From Pseudoxanthomonas kaohsiungensis (GTDB lineage: Bacteria; Pseudomonadota; Gammaproteobacteria; Xanthomonadales; Xanthomonadaceae): a DNA stretch of 64,000 bases. Under the pieces are notes generated by a model. That model was given only the letters and a program-made list of their open reading frames with translations, searched no databases and had not been told where the DNA came from. The stretch lies in contig NZ_PDWO01000003.1 in assembly GCF_010211765.1 (NCBI RefSeq), positions 62,001 to 126,000 of the forward strand. Reading direction: 5' to 3'. Positions 10,099 through 18,432 of the stretch are shown here, in pieces (the first letter of the stretch is position 1; each line of letters begins with the position of its first letter). Position numbers and translations under genes: made by a program.

Positions 10099-10210
10099 CG
10101 CCGTCGCCTGCCCGCAGCGCAAGGCATCATAGGGCGACGCCGCGGCCGCGCTCAATACCGCCGGCGCCGCGCGGACAAGGTTGCGACGCCGGCGCCCCGC
10201 ACCCGCGCGG

Positions 10211-10912
10211 CTACGCCAGCACGTCGATGAAGGTGTTGATCGACAGGCGCCCGGTGATCGGGTCGGGCGGCGGCACGTTGGCGTTGTCGATCGTGGCCGA
10301 GTGCAGCGAGTTGCGCCGGTACACCAGCATGCGGTTGTAGACGCCATCGACCTTGTCGACGCGCTCGAACAGAGGGGTGTCTTCCCCGATATAGCCGGGA
10401 CCCGGCGCGTCGGCGCCGCCGCTCTCCTCCTGCAGGCGGGTGAAGTACGGCAGCTCGCGCGCCTCGTCCACGTACTCGTAGCCGGTGCTTCGGTGGCGGT
10501 AGAACGCCGTTCCGCCCCAGCCCTGCCGGAACAGGTAGTGGACCGTGGCCAGGCCACGGCCGGTGGCCGAATCGATGTGCGGGATCCGCTGCAGGAACGC
10601 CAGCTGCTGCGGCGGCTGGGTCACCAGCGAGTAATGGCACATCGGGAACGACAGCCGCGCCTGTTGCGGCAGCCCGAAGACCTCGGCCATCAGCGGCCGG
10701 ATCAGCCGCTCCAGGAACGCCTCGTACGACAGCGGCGCACGCACGCGGATCCCGGGGAACATCGCGCCCTGCGGCGCGAACTGCGAGCGCGCGGCCTTGC
10801 GCACCAGCCGATCGGGGTCGGCCACCAGCTGGTCGACGACCAGCAGCGGCGCACCCTCGGCGCCGATCCGCCACACCTGGAGGCGCAGTTCGGGGTGCGG
10901 CTGGATCAGCAT
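10211..10912 (-). CDS. DUF6445 family protein
   Basis: A 233-residue soluble protein of the DUF6445 family, known as a companion of tryptophan-halogenase-like and TonB-receptor genes in Xanthomonas and Caulobacter relatives; its biochemical role is not established. The sequence shows PMCHYSLVTQPPQQLAFLQRIPHIDS and YLFRQGWGGTAFYRH, spacing that recalls 2-oxoglutarate/iron dioxygenase beta-barrels (the PHID segment could hold metal ligands). That reading is inference. It ends NRMLVYRRNSLHSATI, again reminiscent of a prolyl-hydroxylase-like core. It starts 7 bases after the halogenase stop, so it is the last gene of the TBDR-SapC-cupin-halogenase operon. Confidence 0.85.
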   Translation of the reverse strand: MLIQPHPELRLQVWRIGAEGAPLLVVDQLVADPDRLVRKAARSQFAPQGAMFPGIRVRAPLSYEAFLERLIRPLMAEVFGLPQQARLSFPMCHYSLVTQPPQQLAFLQRIPHIDSATGRGLATVHYLFRQGWGGTAFYRHRSTGYEYVDEARELPYFTRLQEESGGADAPGPGYIGEDTPLFERVDKVDGVYNRMLVYRRNSLHSATIDNANVPPPDPITGRLSINTFIDVLA

Positions 10913-10919
10913 CTGCGCA

Positions 10920-12551
10920 TCACCGGGCCAGACCTCCGTCGAGGCCCGCGATCTTGCCGGTCACCCGCTCATGCTGCCGGGCGCGCGCGTACATCTGCTC
11001 CCAGGCCGAGGGCGGCGCCTTGCAGTAGCTGTCGATGAACTGCTCCTGGCTGGGCATGGCCGCCACAGCGGCATCGATCGGCTTGCGCACGCTCTCGAGC
11101 AGGCGCTTGAGATCGGCGTCCGACAGCGCGCGGGTCAGCGGATGGTGGGTGCGGGGCACCACGCCCTGGCCGAGCATGCAGTGGGTCCAGGAGTCGAGGC
11201 GGAACAGTTCGTCCTCCCCCTGCCACGCGTAGCCGGTCTCGCGGAACACCTGGATGCGCTCTGCCAGGCCCGGTGGCAGTTCCATTTCGCGGCACTGTTT
11301 CCACAGCGGCTCGTCGCGCTGGTTGAGGTGGTAGTGCATCACCACGAAGTCGCGGACGTGCTCCAGCTCCTGGCGGCTGACCTGGTTGAAGCGGTCCACC
11401 GCCGCCTGGCTGATGCCCTCGGAGGGGAAGAACTGCACCAGGCGGGTGACCGCGCTCAGGGTCAGGTGGATGCTGGTGGACTCCAGCGGCTCGATGAAGC
11501 CGCTCGCCAGCCCGAGCGCGACCACGTTCTTGTTCCAGGCCTTGCGCCGTCGCCCGGTGCGGAACGGGATGATCCACGGGTCGCGCAGCGGCTTCGACGG
11601 GTTCTCGGCGAGCAGTTTGGCCGTCGCCTCGTCGTCGGACATGTGCGCATCGGAAAACACGATGCCGCACCCGATCCGGTGCTGGAGCGAGATCTTCCAG
11701 TGCCAGCCGGCCTCGTGCGCGATCGCGCGCGTGTACGGCACCGCCGGTCCGTCGGCTTCGGTCTGCAGCGCCACCGCGCGGTTGCTCGGCAGCCAGTGGT
11801 TCCAGTCTTCGTAGCCGGTGTGCAGCGCCTGCTCGCTCAGCAGCGCGCGCGCGCCGGTGCAGTCGATGAACAGGTCGCCTTCGATGACCTGCCCGTCCTC
11901 CAGCACCAGGGCCTGCACGAAGCCGCTGTCCGGATGCTGGCGTACCTGGGCGATCTTGCCCTCGATGCGCTTGAGCCCGCGGCCCTCGCACTGGACGCGC
12001 ATGAACGCCGCATACAGCCCGGCGTCGAAGTGGTAGGCGTAGCTCACGTCGCCACGGTTCATCGCCGTGGCCGCCTTGGTCCAGCGCATCGACCACTGCT
12101 GGGCATTGTGGCCGGTATCGAACAGGGCGAAGCGGTCATGGCGCGCGGCCACGGTCTCCAGGCAGTAGTCGCCCAGTTCGCTCTTCATGCCGCGGCGCAG
12201 GCTTTCCAGCCAGAACTGGTGGAAATCGCACGACCAGGTATTCACGCCGGTGGTGCCGAACGGATGGATGTAGCGCGTGCCCGGCCGGATCCAGTTCTCG
12301 AACGAGATCGCCAGCTTGAAACTGCCGGCGACCGAGCTGAGGAACTCGCGCTCGTCGATCTGCAGCAGCCGGTGGAACGTGCGGATGGTCGGGATCGTGG
12401 ACTCGCCCACGCCGACGGTGCCGACCTGCTCGGACTCCACCAGGGTGATGTCGAGCAGGTCGCGGAACTGGTGCGTCAGCGCGCACGCGGCCACCCAGCC
12501 GGCGGTGCCGCCGCCGGCGATCACGACCTTGCGAATCCGGTTGTTCTCCAA
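10920..12551 (-). CDS. flavin-dependent tryptophan halogenase-like protein
   Basis: A 543-residue member of the tryptophan 7-halogenase family, which uses FADH2, chloride and oxygen. The FAD motif GGGTAGW (13-19), the catalytic-type lysine K79 (GSFKLAISFENW) and the conserved glutamate in GFIEPLESTS (351-360) are present. The diagnostic WxWxIP motif reads WHWKIS (283-288), with serine replacing proline. A TTG at 12551 is the likely start: it follows GGGGAG by a proper spacing and opens ENNRIRKVVIAGGG, and no ATG lies nearby. Members beside TonB receptors have no proven halogenation substrate; a role in modifying a transported glycan or amine is only a guess. A reductase partner gene is not in the operon; the FMN reductase at 18433 is a possible source of reduced flavin. 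Confidence 0.88.
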   Translation of the reverse strand: MENNRIRKVVIAGGGTAGWVAACALTHQFRDLLDITLVESEQVGTVGVGESTIPTIRTFHRLLQIDEREFLSSVAGSFKLAISFENWIRPGTRYIHPFGTTGVNTWSCDFHQFWLESLRRGMKSELGDYCLETVAARHDRFALFDTGHNAQQWSMRWTKAATAMNRGDVSYAYHFDAGLYAAFMRVQCEGRGLKRIEGKIAQVRQHPDSGFVQALVLEDGQVIEGDLFIDCTGARALLSEQALHTGYEDWNHWLPSNRAVALQTEADGPAVPYTRAIAHEAGWHWKISLQHRIGCGIVFSDAHMSDDEATAKLLAENPSKPLRDPWIIPFRTGRRRKAWNKNVVALGLASGFIEPLESTSIHLTLSAVTRLVQFFPSEGISQAAVDRFNQVSRQELEHVRDFVVMHYHLNQRDEPLWKQCREMELPPGLAERIQVFRETGYAWQGEDELFRLDSWTHCMLGQGVVPRTHHPLTRALSDADLKRLLESVRKPIDAAVAAMPSQEQFIDSYCKAPPSAWEQMYARARQHERVTGKIAGLDGGLAR

Positions 12552-12579
12552 GACGCACTCCCCATTTTCTCTGTCGAAC

Positions 12580-12600
12580 CCGCCGCGGCAGCCGCGGCGG
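12580..12600 (-). other. intercistronic GC hairpin between cupin and halogenase genes
   Basis: CCGCCGCGGC / GCCGCGGCGG form a near-perfect 10-bp inverted repeat around a single base, within the 116-base gap between the cupin stop and the TTG start of the halogenase. No U-run follows. It could slow or stabilise the operon mRNA. The rest of the gap shows nothing else recognisable. Confidence 0.45.
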
Positions 12601-12667
12601 ACCTGGCGGCGCGTGCGACATCCACGCGCCCTGTGATCCGAAGGCCCCGGCGCGCTGCGCCTGACCC

Positions 12668-13690
12668 TCAGCGATTGAGCTTGCCGATCAGCAAGGCGCG
12701 CATCCTGCGCGCCATGGTCTCGTCGAACGGCCCGAGCATGTCGCGCGCCTGCTCCGGCAGGTGCGCGCCGGCGCGGTCGGCCGGCCCGAACACGTAGTAG
12801 TCGAACACCTCCCGCCAGGCCAGTTTCTCCCGCTCGGGTCGGTCGCGGATCGCCCACAGCGCGTGGTACAGCGCGTGCATCGGCGTGGGGATCCAGGCGG
12901 GCATGCTGGCCCACCAGTAGTTGACCAGCACGGTGAAAGGATCCAGCCCCTGCACGTGGTGCCACCACATGCTCGGGATGAAGATCGCGTCGCCCGGTTC
13001 GAGCACGACCGTGCGCGCCGTCTCCAGGGCCTGGCGGAAGCGCGGGTAGCGCTCGAAGTCCGGCGCGGTGAAGTCGACCACGCTGACCGCCTGCCCGCCC
13101 GGGGTGGGCTCCAGCGGACCCGGGTACAGGTTGCCGATCTGGTCCGGCGGGAACACCGTGAACCGCCGCCGCCCCACCGTGCAGCAGGCGATATTGTTGG
13201 GTGCGTCGTAATGGCAGGAGGCGGTGACCCGGTTGCCGATCCAGATCGCCGGCGGCGCGTCGACCCCGTGCGCGGCGAAGTCCAGGTCGTTGCCGGCGCG
13301 CAGCCCGGGCAGGCAGCTGTCCACCAGCAGCGAGGCCACGTAGTAGGTGGGCGGGTGCGGATCGTCCAGGTACGAGGCCAGCTCGTCGAGCACCTGGTCC
13401 AGCCCGCCACGCCGCACCTCGCAGTTCAGCGCGGTGAATCCTTCGTTGTAGAACGGGCGCCCGGCGGTGGCCGGCTCGCCCCAGGAGTAGTGGACGGGGC
13501 GGCCGTTGTAGTGCGCGCGCAGCTGCGCCATCGCCGCCTGCGGCGACTCCAGGCCGGCCCGCACCAGGCTCCAGTCCCGGGCCAGGCCCCTGAGCACGGT
13601 GGGTTCGGCTTGCTGCAGCAGCGATTCGATCGGCAGTGCATCGGGCGTGCAGCCCTCGAGGACGCGGACGCTGGCGAGCCCCTCGAACAT
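12668..13690 (-). CDS. cupin-like (JmjC/Cupin_8) domain protein
   Basis: A 340-residue cupin_8-type protein, the fold of Fe(II)/2-oxoglutarate hydroxylases. The metal triad is visible: H160-x-D162 in TASCHYDAPNN and a histidine at 244-245 in IPSMWWHHVQG. The N-terminus (TVLRGLARDW) and FNEGFTAL-like segment (FYNEGFTALNC) are typical of the family that accompanies TonB receptors. A hydroxylase activity is predicted but the substrate is unknown. The ATG at 13690 lies four bases after the SapC stop at 13695, and the next gene is the halogenase, so it is part of a co-transcribed set. Confidence 0.85.
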   Translation of the reverse strand: MFEGLASVRVLEGCTPDALPIESLLQQAEPTVLRGLARDWSLVRAGLESPQAAMAQLRAHYNGRPVHYSWGEPATAGRPFYNEGFTALNCEVRRGGLDQVLDELASYLDDPHPPTYYVASLLVDSCLPGLRAGNDLDFAAHGVDAPPAIWIGNRVTASCHYDAPNNIACCTVGRRRFTVFPPDQIGNLYPGPLEPTPGGQAVSVVDFTAPDFERYPRFRQALETARTVVLEPGDAIFIPSMWWHHVQGLDPFTVLVNYWWASMPAWIPTPMHALYHALWAIRDRPEREKLAWREVFDYYVFGPADRAGAHLPEQARDMLGPFDETMARRMRALLIGKLNR

Positions 13691-13694
13691 CGCC

Positions 13695-14450
13695 TCAGGC
13701 CGCCCTGCCCTGTCCGCCGGCGTCCTGCTCGCGCAGGCGGCGCTGCTTCTCGGCGATGAGCCTGCGCATGTTGTACAGCGAGGCCAGCACCAGGTAGGCA
13801 CCCTCGAGCCAGCCGGCGCGGTGCAGCTCGTGCAGCGAGGCGGCATCCAGCCCGGCGAGGCGTTCGCGGTCGATGCCGTACAGGCCGGTCAGGTTCACGC
13901 CGTGGTTGTCGTCGAAGCGGACGTCGAGGGTCATCGGCTGGATCAGCTCCAGCGCCTGGAAGGCGGCGAACATGGCCTTGCCGGCCTGGACGCCGTCGTT
14001 GATGCCGCGCAGCACCGTGATGATGTGCTCGAGGTAGGGGCTGTTGCCGCCCTGTGCCAGGAACACCGGCTCGCCCTGCCCGGTGATCACGCGCGGGTGG
14101 TCCAGGTCGACGTGGATCACCGGCTCGTTGCGCACCTGGCCGTCGACCTGCTGCTCCTGGAAGCCGATCAGGAAGGGGCCGCGGGCGACCGCGCCCGGCA
14201 GGTACGCGGCATTCCAGCCGCCGCCCTGCAGGAACAGGTTCTCGTGGTGGTCGAAGCCCAGCAGCGCTGCCGCCTGGAACTCGCCGCTGGAATCCTTGCG
14301 GAAGAAGATCGGGTACTCGCGCTGGAGCTCGGCGAACTCGGTCGGGAAGGCCTGGACCATGCCGAGGTTGTCGCCGAATTCGGTGCCGAAGCGGGTGGAG
14401 ACGCGAAGGTCCTTGTGGGTGATGTTGTTGAGCAGTTCGTAGCGGGCCAT
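13695..14450 (-). CDS. SapC family protein
   Basis: A 251-residue protein of the SapC family, named after a Campylobacter S-layer secretion gene but of unknown function in this order. It opens MARYELLNNITHKDLRV and contains EFAELQREYPIFFRKD, LGFDHHENLFLQGG and LYGIDRERLAGLDAASLHELH, all typical of SapC relatives found beside TonB receptors. No signal peptide or membrane segment is visible, so it is probably cytoplasmic. It follows the receptor gene after a strong terminator (14559-14591) and precedes the cupin gene by four bases, which suggests partial read-through or a promoter in 14451-14558. Confidence 0.85.
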   Translation of the reverse strand: MARYELLNNITHKDLRVSTRFGTEFGDNLGMVQAFPTEFAELQREYPIFFRKDSSGEFQAAALLGFDHHENLFLQGGGWNAAYLPGAVARGPFLIGFQEQQVDGQVRNEPVIHVDLDHPRVITGQGEPVFLAQGGNSPYLEHIITVLRGINDGVQAGKAMFAAFQALELIQPMTLDVRFDDNHGVNLTGLYGIDRERLAGLDAASLHELHRAGWLEGAYLVLASLYNMRRLIAEKQRRLREQDAGGQGRAA

Positions 14451-14558
14451 TTCGGCTCCAAGGGGGTCCGGATCCGGCGCGGGTCGCGCCGGGCGCCGTC
14501 GACCGACGATTCCAGAAACGCCGGGCGCCCGCAAGTCGGCGCGCGCCCGGCCAGCTGC

Positions 14559-14591
14559 AAAAAAAGGGACCGCTGCGCGAGCAGCGGTCCC
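14559..14591 (-). terminator. intrinsic terminator of the TonB-dependent receptor gene
   Basis: Read leftward: an 11-bp perfect stem (GGGACCGCTGC / GCAGCGGTCCC) with a 4-base loop followed by seven U residues. It lies 48 bases after the receptor stop and before SapC, so it probably attenuates expression of the downstream accessory genes. Confidence 0.9.
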
Positions 14592-14638
14592 GGCCAATCA
14601 AAGCAAAGCCTGGAAGTACATCTCCGGGAGTATGCCTC

Positions 14639-17600
14639 TTAGAACTCGTAGCGGACGCCCACCATGTAGCGCGGCGACTGGTCGACCAGGCGAACCATCT
14701 GGTTGTAGCTGCGCGCGCTCCAGCGTACGTCCTCGCCGGTCAGGTTGATCGCTTCCAGCGACACCGTCAGGTTCGGGTTGAAGCTGTACGCGACGGCGAA
14801 GTCGAACTGCTTGTACTCCTCGACGAAGTACGGGTTGCGGTTGTTGCCGTTCTGGTTGGCGGCCAGCAGGTACTCGTCGCGCCAGTTCCAGGCCAGGCGG
14901 GTCGACCAGCCGTACTTCTCGAACATCAGCACCGCGTTGGCCGTATCGCTCAGCCCGGTCAGCGCGAACACATCCGAGCCCGGGTCGGCGGCGCGGTCGA
15001 TGCCCACGTCGCCATCGACGATGGTGTAGTTGGCCAGGATGCCGAAGCCGCTGTCGCCGAAGAAGTACTGGCCACCGATTTCCCAGCCGTCCAGCTTGGC
15101 CGACTGCTGGTTGATCGGGCGGTTGACGTCGAACTGGTACAGCGGGTCGTCCGCCTCGCCGAAGATGTCGAAACGGGTCTCCATGTCGATGACCTGGGCG
15201 TTGCTGCCGTTGTACGCCGCCAGGCCGCCGGTGGCCGCCTCGTTGCGCAGCAACGCCAGCGCGGTGAACAGCGTGGTGTAGTTGCCCACGCAGCCTTCCG
15301 CCGGGTCGTTGCCAGCCCCAGTGACCTGGGCCTGGCACGCAGCGCTGTTGATGAACGCCAGCGCCGCCTGCGCATCCGGGCCCGAGGTCGGGTCGGTGAT
15401 GCCGTACAGGTTCTCGCGGACGACCGTGTTGCCGATGAAGTTGTCGACCTTCTTGTTCCAGTACGTGATGCCGATGAAGCTGGACGGGGCGAAGTACCAT
15501 TCCAGGCCGATGTCGAAGTTGACCGACTCCAGCGGCATCAGCGACGGGTTCTGGGCGTCGCCGGTGGCGCGGAACTGCTCGCCGAACAGCACCGAGCCGC
15601 TCGGGGCGCCCGGGTTCGGGCCGGCGTACAGGTTGCCGTACGGCGGACGGGCGATGGTCTTGCTGGCGGAGAAGCGGCCCTTCAGGTCATCCATGAAATC
15701 GATGCTGAAGTCCAGGTTGGGCAGCAGGTAGTCGTACTCGTTCTTCTCGGAGAACGGCAGCGACTCGTCGGAACGCACGACGGTGAAGTCGTTGTTCGAC
15801 ATCCAGCGGATGGAATTCGGCACCTGGATGACGGAGGTCGAGGTCAGCTCGGTCTCCTCGTAGCGCAGGCCGACGACGGTGTAGGTCGGCATGCTGCCCA
15901 GCTGGCCGTCCATCGACCACTGCACGTAGACCGCGTTGGTCTTCTCCTCGACCATGTTGTCGTTGTCGTAGGTGGTACGCACCTTCGAGCTGACCGTGTC
16001 GCACTCCGGCCAGACGGCCGGGGCGCTGCCGTCGGCGCAGGCCTGTTCGGCCCACTGCGCCAGCTGGCTGGCCTGGCCCCACCATGCGCCACGCGGCGCG
16101 CCGGCGGTGCCGTAGTCCTTGAACAGGTCGACGATGCTCAGCTGGTCCAGCAGCGCGGTCATGCCCGGCACCTGGCCCACGTCGCTGACGCCCCAGTTGC
16201 CCAGGGTCATCAGGTGCGCGTGGCCGTCCACGTTCAGGCGGCGCATCGACACCTTGGAAGAGTCGACGCCGAACTGGAAGCGGCCGGCGTCGAAGTCCAG
16301 GATGCCGTCGATGCGTCCCTGCTTGACCTGGCTTTCCTGCCGGGTCGACCAGATGCGCAGGATCTGCGAACCCAGCTGCTCCGGCGCGAAATCGGGGTTG
16401 ACGACGCCGTTGGTGTTGGCGATCGCATCGCCCACGGTCGGGAACAGCGTGCGCGTCATGATCGGCAGCCCGCTGTTGAACCAGTACTCCTGGGTCCAGT
16501 TGTTGACCGCCGGATTGGGCGCCAGGCCGGCGAAGCTGAAGGCCGTGGAGCTGCCGCCGGTGATCGGGTCGTTGGGCAGGCTTTCGACCTTGGTGTCGTG
16601 CGCGTCGAAGTTCAGCGAGAAGCGGTCGTTGACCTGCCACTTCGCGTTCAGGCCCAGCGAGCCGAGCTTGTACTTCTGCTCGTCGCGCTGCTGCTCGAAG
16701 CCGAAGTCCTTGCTGCCGCCGGCGATGTCGCGGATGTAGACCGGGGTGGCGACGTCGGCGTTGTCGTCGAACGTCACGTGGCTGAGGCTGTTCTGCAGCC
16801 ACATGGTCTGCTCGCCGCGGTTCTGGGCGATCTCGTTGGTCGAGTAGGTGTAGTCGAGGGTGAAGGTGAACGCGTCGGACGGCGCGAACTGCAGCACCGC
16901 CTGGCCGTTGATGCGCTCGCGCTCGAAGTCCTGGAAGGCGTAGCGCAGGTCGTTCGGCATGCTGTAGAGCTGGCCGATCTCGGGCGCGTTCTCGACCACC
17001 GCGCCCGGGCGCAGGCGCGAATCCGTACCCGTCCAGCGGGCGACGTTCCAGGTGTTCTCGGTGGCCTGGATCGAGCCGCCGTGGCGCTTCTGGTAGCTGG
17101 CGTTGACGCCCACGCCCCAGGTCTTGTCCGCGTTGGCGTAGCTGAAGATGCCCGAGATTTCCGGGGTGGCGTCGCTGCCGAACACCTGCGACTGGTCGGA
17201 GACGACCTTGGCGCCGGCGCTGGCGACGATCTCGCCGCCGGCGTGGTTGAACGGACGGTCGGTCAGGATGTCGATGGTGGCGCCGATGCCGCCGCTGGGC
17301 ACGTCGGCGCGGCCGGTCTTGAAGACCGTGACGCCGCTGATCGCCTCGGAGGCCAGCTGGGCGAAGTTGAAGGCGCGGGTACCGGAGCCGACGCCGCCGA
17401 TCTCGAGGCCGCCGCTGCCGAAGCCGTCGGCGCCCGGCACCTGGCGGCCATTGAGGGTGACCATGTTGTACTGCGGGCCGAAGCCGCGCGCGGTGACCGT
17501 GGCGCCCTCGCCGTCGCGGCGCTCGATCGAGATGCCGGTGATGCGCTGCAGGGATTCGGCCAGGTTGGTGTCGGGGAACTTGCCGATGTCCTCGGCGCTG

Positions 17601-17803
17601 ATCGCGTCGACGATGCCGGGCGTGTCGCGCTTGAGGTTCATCGACTGGTCGAGGCTGCTGCGCATGCCGGTGACCACGACGGTGTCCAGCGTGGTCGCGT
17701 CGTCCTGCGCCGGGGTCTGGGCGAACGCCGGATTGATGATGATGACGCCGCCCACGATGGTGAACATCGCCCGCGACTTGAAACGCTTCAACTTGGAATT
17801 CAT
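14639..17803 (-). CDS. TonB-dependent outer-membrane receptor (TIGR01782, Xanthomonas/Caulobacter type)
   Basis: A 1054-residue TonB-dependent receptor. It has a signal peptide (FTIVGGVIIINPAFAQ, cleavage near residue 29), a TonB box (TLDTVVVTG, about 38-46), and a plug domain with the TIGR01782 hallmarks DAISAEDIGKFPDTNLAESL, GISIERRDGEG and ARGFGPQYNMVTLNGR. A long 22-strand barrel follows and ends in phenylalanine (VGVRYEF). Relatives import glycans or oligosaccharides; the ligand here is unknown. The gene heads a leftward cluster with SapC, cupin, halogenase-like and DUF6445 genes. Upstream are a 35-codon ORF and two LacI-type dyads, so substrate-dependent repression is plausible. The ATG at 17803 follows GAGGAC. 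Confidence 0.95.
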   Translation of the reverse strand: MNSKLKRFKSRAMFTIVGGVIIINPAFAQTPAQDDATTLDTVVVTGMRSSLDQSMNLKRDTPGIVDAISAEDIGKFPDTNLAESLQRITGISIERRDGEGATVTARGFGPQYNMVTLNGRQVPGADGFGSGGLEIGGVGSGTRAFNFAQLASEAISGVTVFKTGRADVPSGGIGATIDILTDRPFNHAGGEIVASAGAKVVSDQSQVFGSDATPEISGIFSYANADKTWGVGVNASYQKRHGGSIQATENTWNVARWTGTDSRLRPGAVVENAPEIGQLYSMPNDLRYAFQDFERERINGQAVLQFAPSDAFTFTLDYTYSTNEIAQNRGEQTMWLQNSLSHVTFDDNADVATPVYIRDIAGGSKDFGFEQQRDEQKYKLGSLGLNAKWQVNDRFSLNFDAHDTKVESLPNDPITGGSSTAFSFAGLAPNPAVNNWTQEYWFNSGLPIMTRTLFPTVGDAIANTNGVVNPDFAPEQLGSQILRIWSTRQESQVKQGRIDGILDFDAGRFQFGVDSSKVSMRRLNVDGHAHLMTLGNWGVSDVGQVPGMTALLDQLSIVDLFKDYGTAGAPRGAWWGQASQLAQWAEQACADGSAPAVWPECDTVSSKVRTTYDNDNMVEEKTNAVYVQWSMDGQLGSMPTYTVVGLRYEETELTSTSVIQVPNSIRWMSNNDFTVVRSDESLPFSEKNEYDYLLPNLDFSIDFMDDLKGRFSASKTIARPPYGNLYAGPNPGAPSGSVLFGEQFRATGDAQNPSLMPLESVNFDIGLEWYFAPSSFIGITYWNKKVDNFIGNTVVRENLYGITDPTSGPDAQAALAFINSAACQAQVTGAGNDPAEGCVGNYTTLFTALALLRNEAATGGLAAYNGSNAQVIDMETRFDIFGEADDPLYQFDVNRPINQQSAKLDGWEIGGQYFFGDSGFGILANYTIVDGDVGIDRAADPGSDVFALTGLSDTANAVLMFEKYGWSTRLAWNWRDEYLLAANQNGNNRNPYFVEEYKQFDFAVAYSFNPNLTVSLEAINLTGEDVRWSARSYNQMVRLVDQSPRYMVGVRYEF

Positions 17804-17813
17804 GGACGTGTCC

Positions 17814-17921
17814 TCAGCTGCGCTGTTGTTGGTTGGCCCGGGGCACCCGGTACCCCATCCCCGGCACGGCTTTCGCCGGCGCGGCCCTTGACAGCGCGAG
17901 ATACTGCGACCTGCTGCTCAT
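17814..17921 (-). CDS. candidate upstream small ORF (35 residues) before the TonB receptor
   Basis: A short frame starts with ATG at 17921 behind a strong ribosome site (GGGAGGGTAGGCAG then ATG) and ends with TGA at 17814, ten bases before the receptor ATG. The stop overlaps the receptor's ribosome site (TGAGGA). The product begins MSSRSQYLALSRAAPAKAVP and ends PRANQQQRS; it is basic and proline-containing with no recognisable domain. It could be a leader peptide or a translational coupler for the receptor. Coding status is inferred from the start signal and position only. Confidence 0.4.
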   Translation of the reverse strand: MSSRSQYLALSRAAPAKAVPGMGYRVPRANQQQRS

Positions 17922-18153
17922 CTGCCTACCCTCCCCTCTTGTTGCTTCGATTTATGGATGTCGCCCTCTTCGGGCGTACTCGGATCGCGGTCGACGACCC
18001 GTACAGCCGTACACGAACCAGGCCCGTCCCGCCTGCCGGTGATGCGGTTTTTCCCCGGCACAAATCGGATCGGCATACCTTCTGGCAACGCTGCGGTCGA
18101 CGAGTTCGCCGGCACGCACCGCGGCGGCCGCCCTCCTGGCGGACCACCCAAAC

Positions 18154-18167
18154 TGACAGCGCTATCA
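18154..18167. promoter_or_regulatory. LacI-type operator-like dyad
   Basis: TGACAGCGCTATCA is a 14-bp dyad with one mismatch around a central GC, the form of LacI-family operators. It lies about 350 bases upstream of the receptor ATG. A related dyad is found at 18388-18401. No LacI gene is in the window. Confidence 0.4.
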
Positions 18168-18387
18168 TTCTTTGGTGGCGCAAGACATAACACGCGTGTA
18201 TCGACGCTGTCACAGTGCAGCGCAGCAGAAATCCCGTTGCCCCGGCAACGGCCACGCGGAGCCGGAATAAGTTTCCTGCCAGGCATATGGAAACGGAATT
18301 CCACACGGACGCGTTTACTCGCACCGGAAAGCACAGTCGGGACGTTCTGGTCGTATTACCGACGCCGTTGGCGTCAACCGCTCCATT

Positions 18388-18401
18388 TGTCAGCGCTGTC
18401 C
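18388..18401. promoter_or_regulatory. second LacI-type operator-like dyad
   Basis: TGTCAGCGCTGTCC shares the CAGCGCT core and TC flank with the dyad at 18154-18167 but has two mismatched pairs. It lies close to the 3' end of the convergently placed FMN reductase gene. Confidence 0.3.
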
Positions 18402-18432
18402 GTCCGTCGTACGCGGCGCGGATTGATACCGG

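Larger units (their letters stand above)
17922..18432. other. intergenic regulatory region upstream of the receptor cluster
   Basis: About 510 bases with lower GC than the flanking genes and no convincing coding frame on either strand. It must hold the receptor promoter. Two dyads centred on AGCGCT are described separately; no clear -35/-10 pair was identified by eye. Confidence 0.5.

Noticed and set aside
16214-18190. Plus-strand frame opposite the TonB receptor.
   Set aside because: Antisense of a strongly supported receptor gene, with a composition typical of shadow frames.
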